The notes under the pieces: generated by a model | What the model was told of the DNA's origin: nothing | What the model saw: the letters and a program-made list of their open reading frames with translations, nothing else | Databases searched by the model: none | Made by a program: the position numbers and the translations under genes | From: Albula goreensis | Lineage: Eukaryota > Chordata > Actinopteri > Albuliformes > Albulidae | Assembly (NCBI GenBank): GCA_022829145.1 | Contig: CM040748.1 | Span: 5,845,501-5,909,500, forward strand | Direction of reading: 5' to 3' | Length of the DNA: 64,000 nt | In this document: piece after piece, positions 26,911-37,871 of the stretch | Layout: each line of letters begins with the position of its first letter | How positions within the stretch are numbered: position 1 is the stretch's first letter

Positions 26911-29106
26911 CAACAGACCCGCAGGAGGAGCAGTGGAGGGCTTATTTTGGGCGCAGACAGGGCAGGCAGATACAAAGTTGCGGATGTCAGCATCCATTGA
27001 TGGCCACCAGAAGCGCTGGGAGATGAGGGCCTTAGTGCGGCGGACTCCCGGATGACCTGCCAGCCGAGAGGAATGCCCCCACTGCAAGACCTGGGAGCGG
27101 ACGGACTGCGGAACAAAGAGACGGTTAACAGGACAAGCACTGGGAGCAGCACTTACCCTCCGCGCTGAGCGAACCACCGCCTCAATGTCCCACAGAGCCG
27201 CCGACACCCAGCAGCGAGGGGCAGGATGGTGTTGCCGTCCAGCGGGCCCTTCTGCGGCTGTGGATTGTCTGGACAGGGCATCAGGTTTGCCGTTCTTGGA
27301 GCCGGGTCGGTAAGAGAGGGTAAAGTCGAAGCGGGCGAAGAACAACGACCAGCGCGCCTGGCGAGGATTGAGGCGTTTGGCTGACCGCAGGTACTCTAGA
27401 TTCTTGTGGTCAGTCCAGACTAAGAATGGAACATCTGCACCTTCCAGCCAGTGCCTCCACTCCTCCAGAGCCCGTTTGACTGCCAGCAACTCTCGGTCCC
27501 CAATGTCGTAGTTCCTCTCCGCAGGGGTCAGGCGGTGCGAGAAGAAGGCACATGGGTGCAGCTTGCCATCTGTAGGAGAGACTTGGGACAATACAGCTCC
27601 CACCCCCACATCCGAGGCATCCACTTCCACCACAAACTGCCGCGAGGGGTCTGGCTGGACCAGGATGGGGGCAGTGGTGAATCGTACCTTTAGGTCCCGG
27701 AAGGCAGCTTCAGCCGAGGGGGTCCAGACGAATCTCCTGGTGGTGGCCGTGAGAGCAGTGAGTGGAGCCGCCACTGAGCCATAGTTCCGGATGAAACGGC
27801 GATAGAAGTTGGCAAAGCCCAGGAAGCGTTGCAGATCCTTGCGGGAGTCAGGTCGGGACCAGTCCATCACCGCCTGGACCTTCCTCTGGTCCATCTGGAT
27901 GCCCCCTGCGGAAATGACAAAGCCCAGAAACGAAACAGAGGTCTGACTGAACTCACATTTCTCTGCCTTGACAAAAAGTCGATTCTCCAGCAGCCTCTGC
28001 AGCACGCGGCGGACGTGGCGGATATGGTCAGCGCTGGATTGGGAGAAGATCAGAATATCATCAAGGTAGACATACACAAACTGACCAATCATGTCCCGCA
28101 GGACATCATTAACTAGGGCCTGGAACACCGCTGGAGAATTGGTAAGACCAAACGGCATAACTAAGTATTCATAGTGTCCAGTAGGTGTATTAAAAGCCGT
28201 CTTCCACTCATCTCCCTCCCGTATGCGAACCAGGTGGTAAGCGTTGCGGAGATCCAGCTTTGAGAAGATGGTCGCCCCCTGAAGAGATTCAAAGGCGGTG
28301 GACATCAGAGGTAAAGGATAGCGATTCTTCACCGTTATAGCATTGAGCCCTCTGTAGTCAATGCACGGTCGCAATCCCCCATCCTTCTTGCCAACGAAGA
28401 AGAACCCGGCCCCGGCAGGAGAGGAGGAGGGTCGGATGATGCCCGCTGCCAGTGACTCTCGGATGTACTTATCCATGGCTTCAGTCTCAGGACGAGAGAG
28501 GGAGAAGAGTGATGTGCCCGGCAGCAGCTCGATGGCGCAGTCATAGGGCCGATGTGGAGGAAGCGATGTGGCACGGGACTGGCTGAAAACCTCCTTGAGG
28601 TCCAGGTACTCGGCAGGCACTGCAGACAGGTCTGTGGTTCCCACATCCGGAGCGGTCGCTGGGATGGCAGGAATCTGAGCATTTCGGAGACAATTAGCTA
28701 AACAAAAGGGACTCCACTCCAAGATCAGATTTTTGGCCCAGTCAATCCAGGGGTTGTGCTTTGAGAGCCAGGGGTGCCCCAACACTACAGCAGACTGAGG
28801 AGAATGGATGATGTAAAAGATGATGGTCTCATGATGATTGCCGGACAGGGTGAGACTCACCGGGGGTGTGGCATGGGTGATGCAGACGAGAGGGGCCCCC
28901 GTGATGGCTAGGGCTTCTAGAGGGTCTTGTAGAGGAAGTTGTGATAGCTGGAGGCTGGCTGCGAAGTCAGCATCAATAAAGTTCCCATCTGCGCCGGAGT
29001 CTAGGAGGACTGAGACCACGTGGGGAACACCCTCCACTTGGAGGGAAGCAGATAACAGAGAGCGCACATTAGATGACTTATGGACAGGAGTTACACTCAC
29101 CTGCAC
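26857..29106 (-). CDS. Pol polyprotein: protease, RT, RNase H, integrase zinc finger
   Basis: An uninterrupted frame of 749 codons. Visible in order: aspartic protease DSGA (36-39); reverse transcriptase with KLDLRNAYH (283-291), [10 protein letters not shown] (316-325) and the catalytic YLDD (347-350); RNase H with D496, E539 and D566; and an integrase HHCC zinc finger (H678, H685, C715, C718). The frame then ends at a break and integrase continues in another frame. There is no ATG at its 5' end. The frame overlaps the end of gag and is probably reached by frameshifting or fusion, so the start given (a GTG) is only where the open frame is usable. The enzyme copies element RNA into DNA. Confidence 0.93.
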   Translation of the reverse strand: MQVSVTPVHKSSNVRSLLSASLQVEGVPHVVSVLLDSGADGNFIDADFAASLQLSQLPLQDPLEALAITGAPLVCITHATPPVSLTLSGNHHETIIFYIIHSPQSAVVLGHPWLSKHNPWIDWAKNLILEWSPFCLANCLRNAQIPAIPATAPDVGTTDLSAVPAEYLDLKEVFSQSRATSLPPHRPYDCAIELLPGTSLFSLSRPETEAMDKYIRESLAAGIIRPSSSPAGAGFFFVGKKDGGLRPCIDYRGLNAITVKNRYPLPLMSTAFESLQGATIFSKLDLRNAYHLVRIREGDEWKTAFNTPTGHYEYLVMPFGLTNSPAVFQALVNDVLRDMIGQFVYVYLDDILIFSQSSADHIRHVRRVLQRLLENRLFVKAEKCEFSQTSVSFLGFVISAGGIQMDQRKVQAVMDWSRPDSRKDLQRFLGFANFYRRFIRNYGSVAAPLTALTATTRRFVWTPSAEAAFRDLKVRFTTAPILVQPDPSRQFVVEVDASDVGVGAVLSQVSPTDGKLHPCAFFSHRLTPAERNYDIGDRELLAVKRALEEWRHWLEGADVPFLVWTDHKNLEYLRSAKRLNPRQARWSLFFARFDFTLSYRPGSKNGKPDALSRQSTAAEGPAGRQHHPAPRCWVSAALWDIEAVVRSARRVSAAPSACPVNRLFVPQSVRSQVLQWGHSSRLAGHPGVRRTKALISQRFWWPSMDADIRNFVSACPVCAQNKPSTAPPAGLLHPCPFQGGPGHTLPWTL

Positions 29107-30094
29107 TCCCTGGCCATGGGTTGAGCACCAGTCTTTAATGGGCAGTTCCTGATGAAGTGGCCAGGGGTGCCGCAGTAGAGACAGGCACGGGTTCTGATAC
29201 GGTTCTGCCGCTCTGCAGGTGTGAGGTGGGTGCGGTCAACCTTCATGGGCCGTGGGGAACTGGGCTGCAGCCGGGAGTCTGGAGGCAGGGCAGACGGAGG
29301 AGTAGCTCCTAGAACTGGATCAGTGGATCTGCGGTGTGCTCGGGACATCTCCAGTCTCTCTTGATGACGGCAGGTGAGGCGGTGGTCGATGCGGATGGCC
29401 ATCTCTACCAGGGCATCAAAGTCGTCCGGTAAGTCCCTCGGGAGGAGCTTGTCCTTGATGTCATCAGAGAGGCCATGGAGGAAGGCATCATACTGGGCAT
29501 CATGATTCCAGCCACTGGTGACCGCCAGGGTGCGGAAATCAATGGCGTAATTGGAGACTGTTCTACTACCCTGCCGACTCTGGAGCATCTCCCGGGCAGC
29601 TTCCCGACCGTGACGTGAGCGGTCAAAGACCCGTCTCATCTCCTCCATAAACGAGGTGAGGGAGGTGCACACAGGTGTCTGAGCCTCCCAGACTGCTGTC
29701 CCCCACTCTCTGGCTCTGCCGGTAAGTAGGGTGATGATGTACGCAATCTTGGCACGGTCAGTGGAGAACATGGAGGGTTGGAGTTCAAATGCCAATGAGC
29801 ACTGGGACAGGAAGGAGCGACAGGTGCCTGGCTCACCAGCGTAGGGCTCGGGCGGAGGCAGGCGGGGTTCTCTGGTAGGAGCGGCTGCGGGATCAGAGAG
29901 GGTGTCACTGGAGCAGAGGCAGAGGCTTCTCGCTGGAGTTGCAGTTGCTGGAACTGGGCAGACAGGTGGTTCATGTTCACGGCGAACGATTTCAATGTCT
30001 TGCTGACAGATTCCAGTTGAGACTGATGCTGCTCCAAAAGTACTCCGTGCCAGTCCGCCAAGGATCTCATCTGACCGCTGTCTGCTGAGTCCAT
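29097..30094 (-). CDS. Gag structural protein, one internal frame break
   Basis: It begins with an ATG only 18 bases inside the 5' LTR (MDSADSGQM). An N-terminal part of about 65-75 codons, with a Gln-rich probable coiled coil near residues 15-55, is in one frame. The capsid-like part ([12 protein letters not shown]...RRVFDRS) and a CCHC zinc knuckle, [14 protein letters not shown], near the end are in another. The switch lies around 29,870-29,905. The knuckle binds RNA during particle assembly. The downstream frame stops at 29,097-29,099, overlapping pol. The knuckle and the pol that follows place it in a Ty3/Gypsy gag. Confidence 0.85.
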
Positions 30095-30111
30095 GTCTGG
30101 CGAGTTCGTAC

Positions 30112-30629
30112 TGTCAGGGCGCAGTATGAACTCAAGTGCAGACAGGGATGAGATGAACCAGAGTTTATTAAGAGGGCAAATCCAAAAACAGAGTCAAAAA
30201 CAGGCACAGGGTCAAACCAGAAGAGCACAGTGTCAGGGCCAAAAACAGAATCCAAAGCAGTAGTCGAAAACAGGCAAAGTTCGAACCAGGTAAACACAGC
30301 AATCAGGCAGAGACACAATCCAAAATCAGAAATCGGGAAAACAGGCAAGAATCAAAAACAGGCAGGTCAGAACAGGAAAAGGCTCGTAGCGCAACTGATC
30401 ACAGGGAATACAGAGACGAACTCGCACAGAACAAACACAAGACAGGGTTTAAATGCATAGACTAACGAGCCAACGAGACACAGGTGCACAATAGGGCAGG
30501 TGAAACAAATGGGTAATCAACTGGGAAGGTAACAAGGAGGGCGGGGCAGACACAAGGGGAAATGAAAACAAAAGCACATGGACAGGGAACACAAAAACAA
30601 AAACACAGCATCAGACAGCATTACTGACA
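30112..30629 (-). repeat. 5' LTR of the chromovirus
   Basis: 518 bp, the same ends as the 3' copy. It differs from it only by one-base length changes in two G runs and a small change in a third G-rich stretch (near 30,536-30,546). It should carry the promoter that drives gag-pol leftward. The next base inside the element is followed after 17 nt by the gag ATG. Confidence 0.95.
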
Positions 30630-33600
30630 GCACACCTCCACAAAACACGTCATCGAGTGATGAAGCGGCTGACATGGAATGAATGACACATGTATTTTTC
30701 TTTATATTCAACATTTCTAGTGCCTACAATACTCCATTACTTTTAAAAAATTGTACGTTCACTTTAAGGGAAAAAATACATTACATACATTTCCAACATA
30801 AATATTTTCATTTATATAATCTGAATAGACATTTTGTGGATCTGTTTGAGTAGTGGTAGCAGAAAGCACATTGAACTTTGACTGTTACTGTGCAAATGCG
30901 GTTAGACTCCATTTTACAAGCTGACCAAATTCTCAAATAAGGGAGAGCCATTCCCATGTACAGGGAGTGGAATGAAATTGACTTTGACATACATAGTACC
31001 AGAGTTTGGAAAAATATTTTCCATCTACATTTCTTTCACACTAGTTCTCTTGTTGTTACACACTAAACACATATAGCTATAAACCCCAGCAGACCTTTTA
31101 TGGAGCTAAGGCTTTAAAATGCTGTGAAATGTCTACATACCAAAACCAGGCAATAAAAAATATTCTCAGAAACACAACCTAATTTTTCCTCCCTCACAGT
31201 CTTAAACAGAATGCCTTATTAAACTCTTGCAGTAAAACATGAAAGATTAAATTATGACTTCATCTGCCTCTTCGGCTGGCCGTGTGAATTTCCCCTCACC
31301 GCGGCCACAAAGCAAAACAACGCTACGGCGCTAAGTGTCAGAGACCCTGAGCAATTCCGATTACTGAGTGGGAGAAATAATTTTCAACTGGCAACATTTA
31401 ATCCATTCTCAAAATGGATGACTGCCAGCACGACATATGAAGGTACCATATTCCCCCAAGTGTCACCCCAAAGAAAACTGGCAGAAGAAAGCAGACACAA
31501 AGTATTTTATTTGGTCTGCAAAGAAGAGTGGGGTCTTAGAGAATGGCGTTTTATCTTCCAAAAACGGTTGGTCTTGTTATTTTCCCCTTGCAGGGGGTGC
31601 CTCTGTATTTTGAATGTTTGAATGTTATTCAAACCTACATATGTTGACCTGAATATGTGCGCCAGCTTTGGAGAACCCAAACAAGCTGGAGGATCTGATA
31701 ATGTAATGTAAACACAGGGGACTTCCACTGCATACTCTGTTCAATGTAATTTATTAATGACAGAGAATGTATAATTTGTTATTGGCACCGCTGCACAGAA
31801 TTGTTGATTGAAAATCACATTACAGTGTTGTGATTAAAGGCAGTTCACTCATTTAATCCCCTGTATCAGGCTCTTTGTTCATAAGTTTGAAGCCGTCGGT
31901 GCTGACAGGGGTCAGCACATGGCTTCTGTAGTCATTAAATACCTGTCACCTTTCCAGGTATGGTGTCTTTATGTCTTAGTGCAGTAATATTTTCATAACT
32001 TTGAGAAAATATTAAAAAATTACAATGGACAAGAGGACAGAGATCATTGCAGCCTTTTAAGCACAAGAAAATTACAGTTTATGACATTGCAATATTTCTG
32101 ATATAATTATAGGGAGCCTGATGTAACTCCATGCATATTAGTGAGCATTCAATGTTCAGAATATATAACATCGCATTTCTATTTGTTTTGATAGTGTATC
32201 AATCTTCATGTGCAATATTAATTCAATGCCTCATTTGATATGAATTATCGTTGATGAAGTGGAAAGCATATTTCTCCACAAAATATACCCATTCCCCCAG
32301 AATAAGACTGCACACCCCCACCAACATCACACATGGCATTAAATATTACATGGAATGTAATGTGAAGTATCTGTAGTGAAAAAACAAGGAACACCTCTCT
32401 CTAAACCCCCCTTTGCATGGTGACATTTAGGAGGAAATGTAGAGTGCAGGCAGGCGCGGGTCACATGAGCACAGGGTAGTGTGACGCTCAGACCAAGGAG
32501 AAACAGGTCAGCAAAAGCGAGGGAACATTTTGGATTAAGTGCTCTCTGGCCCGATTCCCGGGCTTCCATTACTCTCCACTGCCCTTCAGAGATTCCTCAG
32601 CCTCATTATCGATGCAGGGCGCGGTCCGGCCCGGCAAGGCCCAGCCCGGACCCTCCTGTGACTGAGGCACAGACAGCAAGGCTCTGGTGCTGAATAATTG
32701 TGTTGCAAGATGGGGAGGCTGATAAGGACTAATTCAACAGCAGGTCAGAGCCGTGAAGCAGACGGAGCGCCCAGACACTTCATTTAGCTCTGAGATGCTA
32801 ATCGTATGTCGAGAATGGGAGGAACTGCTGGGGGAAACCGGACGGGCTAAAGCTATAATGGGCTGGGCAGTCTGACATATCCTCACTGGGACAGACATCA
32901 GTTAAAATACATAGGTCAATTATGTGTTAACTCCTATGGAGGACATCAGGAACGTGCATTTAAAAAAGCATAAGGACTCAGACTTCTGTGTTCATAACCT
33001 TCACTGTGCTCTCTTACCTTCCCTTTCTTTCCCTTCCCTCTCTGTTTCTGTGGTCCTTTTTCATTGCAGTAAGGCACCAAAGCAGCCGCAGTTTATCAGT
33101 ACTGCATTAGCATTGACAGATGCTACTGCTAACTTCTCATGGGGAAAGTCGCATCCTGTTACAGAGGTCTAGCAAATCCATGGTAACTGCCAGAGCAAAA
33201 GAGACAACTATAAATACACAGTGCATTTTAAGCATTTTGCTTCAGCTAAAATAAACACAGATGTCTTTGGTTAACCTATCTGAATAAATAAAAGTTAAAT
33301 TACATTACATTTTCTTGAAATATCACAATTACTGTCATCTTTTGATTATTCTACATTTAAATAAAATGAAATGACTCCTACATAAGATGCATATGCCAGT
33401 AATCAAATATACATCCTCCAAGATCTCCTGAAAGTATCATCTGATCATAATCTTGTGAATGATCGTTTATTTAGCAGCTGCACATGAAAAACAATGCTCA
33501 CTACCTATGATATGCTTAGATAAGAATAGCCAGCCATGTGGTTGATCCGCTTAGATTTGAATGGCACATTCAGTTAAAAGAGTGTTTTTCAGATGCTCAT

Positions 33601-36600
33601 ACTTAATTGATTTGACACCTTCTGTAATTCATGAGTTTTAGAATTCAAAAATTTAATATTTGTTTACATTTTCATCCCAGTTACTGCACTGCTGGCTAAA
33701 GACAAAGCACTATAGCAGGTGTACTGGATGTCTCCCAGTGTGTTCTTAAAATTGTTAATGGACACTTCCATTGCTGGAAATTCATAATTTCCTTAGTATG
33801 GCCAGGGTCAGCATATGGCACCTGTACCCTCTTTGTTTGTTCACATCACAGAGAAAATATTCTGGTCTGTCATATAAATGCTTTATGCTGCTAATCATAA
33901 TTTATTTACGCTGAGATTCAGCAGTCTAGATGGGCCTTTGCTAAAACATTTCCCCGTTATCATTTTGGCCCCCCACTCTGCTGTTTTTACATATATTATT
34001 CAAAATGGAAATGCCAAGCTGAGGTAACATAAAGTAAGCACATCTCGATAAACAGCTATTTCAGCACCGATGAGTCAATGGCTCGTATAGAAACCGTAGC
34101 CCCAAAACCGTCTCCCTAGATTTGGTGTGTAGATGTTCTCTCTAAAATCCAGCCAGAGACAATCATGCAGAAATGTGTTTTAACTTTGGGGAATGAATAT
34201 GAGAACTTTCAGCATAACCTGTTTTACCAATAACTTTCCCTTGACTTCAGCATCTGCCAACAAAAATCCATAATATGGGGAGAATTATTTCTAACTTTTT
34301 TTAGACAAAGTTAGAAATAAATCACATAGTAGTTAGATCAAATACGAGCTTTTAAAATGTTTTTTGAAATGTTCATATTATATAATATTTACTGGAAGGA
34401 AAAATGTGGCTATCATTTTATACACTGATTCTTTTACGTTTTATGTTAAAGACATAAATACTGAACTACCTGTTCTCATTTACAAGAGAAATACATCTGA
34501 TGTTGAGACTTAAAAGTAAGCTGAAAATAAGACAAAAATATTTCACAATATTTCCACAAATATTTCTATTGCAATTATTGTGACCATAACCATCTGTGGC
34601 TCAAAGAGTACATAATATTTCTGTTTTTCTATTTGAAGTTTTCAATCCCAACAATCTCAAGGTCTTAGAGTGATATTATAGAATTTTAATGAATGAGATC
34701 TGGGAACAGTCATTAGGGTGATGGGGCTGAAATATAGTTGGCAATATAAAGCGGTTGATAATTTATTCTTGTCTGGCCATTTTATTTTAGTACATAAGGG
34801 TGACCCCCTTTAAATATGCCTTAAATATGACCCTCTAAGTCATGACAGTGCAGATCCAAACAGGGTGCTTCATTTGCTATAGTGAAGACCAAATTAGTTA
34901 AGTGAATTCAATTCACCTTTCATCAATGACAGTTTCGTAAGAACTTTTCCTTAGAGTGTTCTTATTAATCTAAAGCTGTGTGTTTCAGTGAGCCCCGAGC
35001 TGACTGCCTATTTGTCTGTTTTATGTCATTGGAAAACAAATGACCACATAACATTGTGTGCATCTAAGTCAAGGTTAAATGGATATCAGTTTGTCATTTC
35101 TTAGTCCATTACATACTTTTTTTCCAATGATATGGCTCAATCAATAATTTCAGACATTGTATACTGATTCAAATTTTCTTGTTTTTAAATATGATTTAGC
35201 TTGTTTCCAAAGAATATAGCAGTGGTTATAAGTAACAAAATCTCTGAAGGTCAGACATGGGATGAATAATTAATATATTTCTATATTCATCAATATTCTC
35301 TTGAATTATTCAGACTTTATGAAAGACAATACTGAATGTATACAGGTCTGTTTGTTTTCTTGACAGCAAGAAATATATCGGTGAAATTATTATACCACAA
35401 TTAGTTCAGGTTAAAACTAATGTGATTTCCCCATGTAACAAACATGTGCTTACATTATTAATTATTGTTATTAAATAGTCGTTGACTATATTTTCAGTAT
35501 TTAGTAGTTTGTGTTTGAGTTTTCTATAGATCAGCATTATGAACCAGGACATGCTTCTGCATACAATCACAATGTTTTACTACTATACTGGAACCAAATA
35601 AAACAGATCCTTCACCCTTATATCCCATTTGTGGTACATTTCATCATATTTAAATGTTCTTCAGTTTCTTATGGCAGACATATTCATGTAGAAATCATAC
35701 ACAAAACATCTGGACATTCAGCATGCCCATCATCCAATCCACAAATTATTACAATCTGTGCATTTGCATAGTTTTGCAGTACAAAACCCACAAGCATTAC
35801 CATTCTTCACCGCGTAAGCTCGCTGTCCTTCTCCAAAGCTTTCATGTCGCTTTAGATTAACAAAGAAACTGTCCTCATGTCATTGTAAGCTCAGGCATTG
35901 CGCATAATACACATTTGAGTGGAGGTGGGAGAAAATCCTGAAGCATTGTTAGGATGTCTTTGCAGCAAACCAACATTCAGTTCTAAGGATTGCTATTATT
36001 CTTGAATGTCAAGGAACATGCATATATCATTATTTATTACTGAAGAGCCCACAGATAAACAGGTGATGCAAGCCCACACAATGCCATGGAATGACATTGC
36101 CTTTCTCATCTAGTGTAAATGCCTTTGAGTGCCTATGAAGACGGCGTTTAATGAGATGCAGGAGTGTTTTGATTGGTCAAACCATCACAGTATTCAGAAG
36201 TCACAATATTTCTTTATATACACACAATATATACTCTAGTTCATTTGAGATTTGAATTATTTATTGAAAAATGTAAATGAAATGAAGGGTGTCATTGCTG
36301 TATTTCCAGTCTCGGACTTGAAATGTGGAGCTTGCAGCACCTCATGCTGTCTCTGATTTCATCCTGAGCAGAAGTGTCAGCTCTGCTTCTCTCAGATCTC
36401 TGAGGTTCTCACGGCTCCTTTGATGTTCTTCCTGAACTCCGTCTAATGAGCCGTCATGAGCTCAGGGGTTTCATTTGTGTGTCAGAAAAACTGATTTTAA
36501 ATGCTCCAAACACATCTGCGCATTAAATAAAGTGACAAACAATGAATTCATTTAGCGGACGGACTATTCCATGAATTTTGTGCATTTTTACTTTTTCAAT

Positions 36601-37520
36601 TAGCTTATTTATTTTAATTATCTGACCATTCACATTAACGGAATGTCTACTGTAAAGAGGCCCATTAGCTGTGATGAATGATGAATGATAGTGTTTCCTA
36701 TTTCTCCCTCAATCACAGAGCATCTGAACTGTAAGTGTGTTTTTGAATTGTGCAGCTGATGGCCTACAGTCTTCTTGCTTTGATGCAATCAAAAAAGCCA
36801 CACATCAATTTTCTGCATTGCTGACCCACAGTGTAATTTCAAGCCACTCATTTTCTTCAAGCCTGCGACTGATATATGATGCACAAAGGATGTCATTCCC
36901 GTTTCCACTGCTTAAATATCGCCTCTGAACTTTGGGGGAAGAAAGGATTACGGTCACCTCTGGAACCCTCAAAGAGCCGTCACTGGGGAGGGCGGCCGAC
37001 TGCGTCCTGTGATTGTCCTATCATCACCCCTGATCACGAGCACAACCTCTGAAAAAAAAAAAAAAAAAAAGATCCTTTGTTCTGTGCTTCCTTTTCAGAA
37101 AACTTCGGTCCTTTTTTGTGTCACATTTAATTGGCTGCATGCTTAAAACTCCTGTTCAACGTCCTCCCTCCTGGCCCACTCTGGCCACTGTGAAAAGTGA
37201 ACACATGACCTTCTCCCTTGCAAACACATATAAAAGGATTGAGCTATTTGGAATTTTGGCTCACTGGCAACTGTACTAAAAAATAAACACATGCTGGACA
37301 GCAACTCTGACGTACCTGTAGGGGGCAGCACATACCTGTATCCTGTATAGTGTGTAAGTGCAAGTATTTTGGCTGCCTATGTAGGTAACCCGTCAGTGGA
37401 AAATGCCTTTTTATATGCCTTATTATAGCAGTAAGTAATCATCAGTTAGCTCACTAAGGAACCTGTAGCTGTGGAACCACAGGCATGTATGGAGCTATTA
37501 ACCAACTGGCAAAGTCCCAA
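30630..37520. other. Gene desert, first part
   Basis: I see no coding exon or RNA gene. A GC-richer patch at about 32,430-32,830 and scattered AT-rich stretches are present. A perfect 14-bp inverted repeat with an 8-nt loop lies at 34,285-34,320. A poly(A) run sits at about 37,051-37,070. Confidence 0.5.
34285..34320. repeat. Short perfect inverted repeat (hairpin)
   Basis: The arms TTATTTCTAACTTT (34,285-34,298) and AAAGTTAGAAATAA (34,307-34,320) are exact reverse complements around an 8-nt loop. The loop is not typical of a microRNA precursor and the stem is too short for one, so I call it only an inverted repeat. Confidence 0.85.
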
Positions 37521-37785
37521 CAGGGTCGTTCAGTAGTTAGCACTATGGCCTCTCAGCAAGAAGGAGGAAGGTTTGATTCCCATCACAGTCGGACCCTTTC
37601 GCTGCGTAGCTTGCTGGTTCTAACACGGTCGAAACACATGCAGATTAAACTTGCCAAACTGCCTGTAGGTGTGTGTAAGTGTCCAGGCTGCCTCCCTGCC
37701 TTTCACCCAATGCATGCTGGGATAGGCTCCAGCCCCATTTGTGGCCCTGGATTGGATGAAGTGAGTTTAGATAATGGATGACCTG
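37521..37785 (+). repeat. tRNA-derived SINE-like repeat common in teleosts
   Basis: An A-box-like head (GTTCAGTAGTTAGCACTATGG) is followed by the perfect pol III B-box GGTTTGATTCC at 37,570-37,580. The body includes ACATGCAG and CTGCCTTTCACCCAATGCAT, then GCTGGGATAGGCTCCAGCCC near the 3' end, ending in ATAATGGATGACC. These blocks match a repeat found widely in fish genomes. The middle is deleted relative to the usual form, so it is a shortened copy. Confidence 0.8.
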
Positions 37786-37851
37786 TGCGACTTCATGCTG
37801 AATCACTGTTTTTAAAGCAGTGTAATTCAACAAGATATCATCACCATTACA

Positions 37852-37871
37852 CTCTCTCTCTCTCTCTCTCT
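37852..37871. repeat. (CT)n microsatellite
   Basis: A run of about 20 bp of CT dinucleotides shortly after the SINE that ends near 37,785. Confidence 0.9.

Larger units (their letters stand above)
25288..30629 (-). mobile_element. Ty3/Gypsy chromovirus, full-length LTR retrotransposon
   Basis: A 5,342-bp element on the minus strand. It has LTRs of 517 and 518 bp, then (in its own direction) gag, protease, reverse transcriptase, RNase H, integrase and a C-terminal chromodomain. The pol order with integrase last and the chromodomain place it among chromoviruses of Ty3/Gypsy; I see no envelope gene. Both LTRs begin TGTCAG and end CTGACA. The flanks carry GCACAC immediately outside each end (25,282-25,287 and 30,630-30,635), a 6-bp target duplication (4 bp if the inverted repeats are extended by one base). 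The LTRs differ only in a few G runs, so the insertion is recent. The coding region nevertheless has about ten frame breaks (see findings). Confidence 0.97.

Noticed and set aside
34285..34320. microRNA precursor
   Set aside because: The stem is only 14 bp with an 8-nt loop, too short for a precursor.
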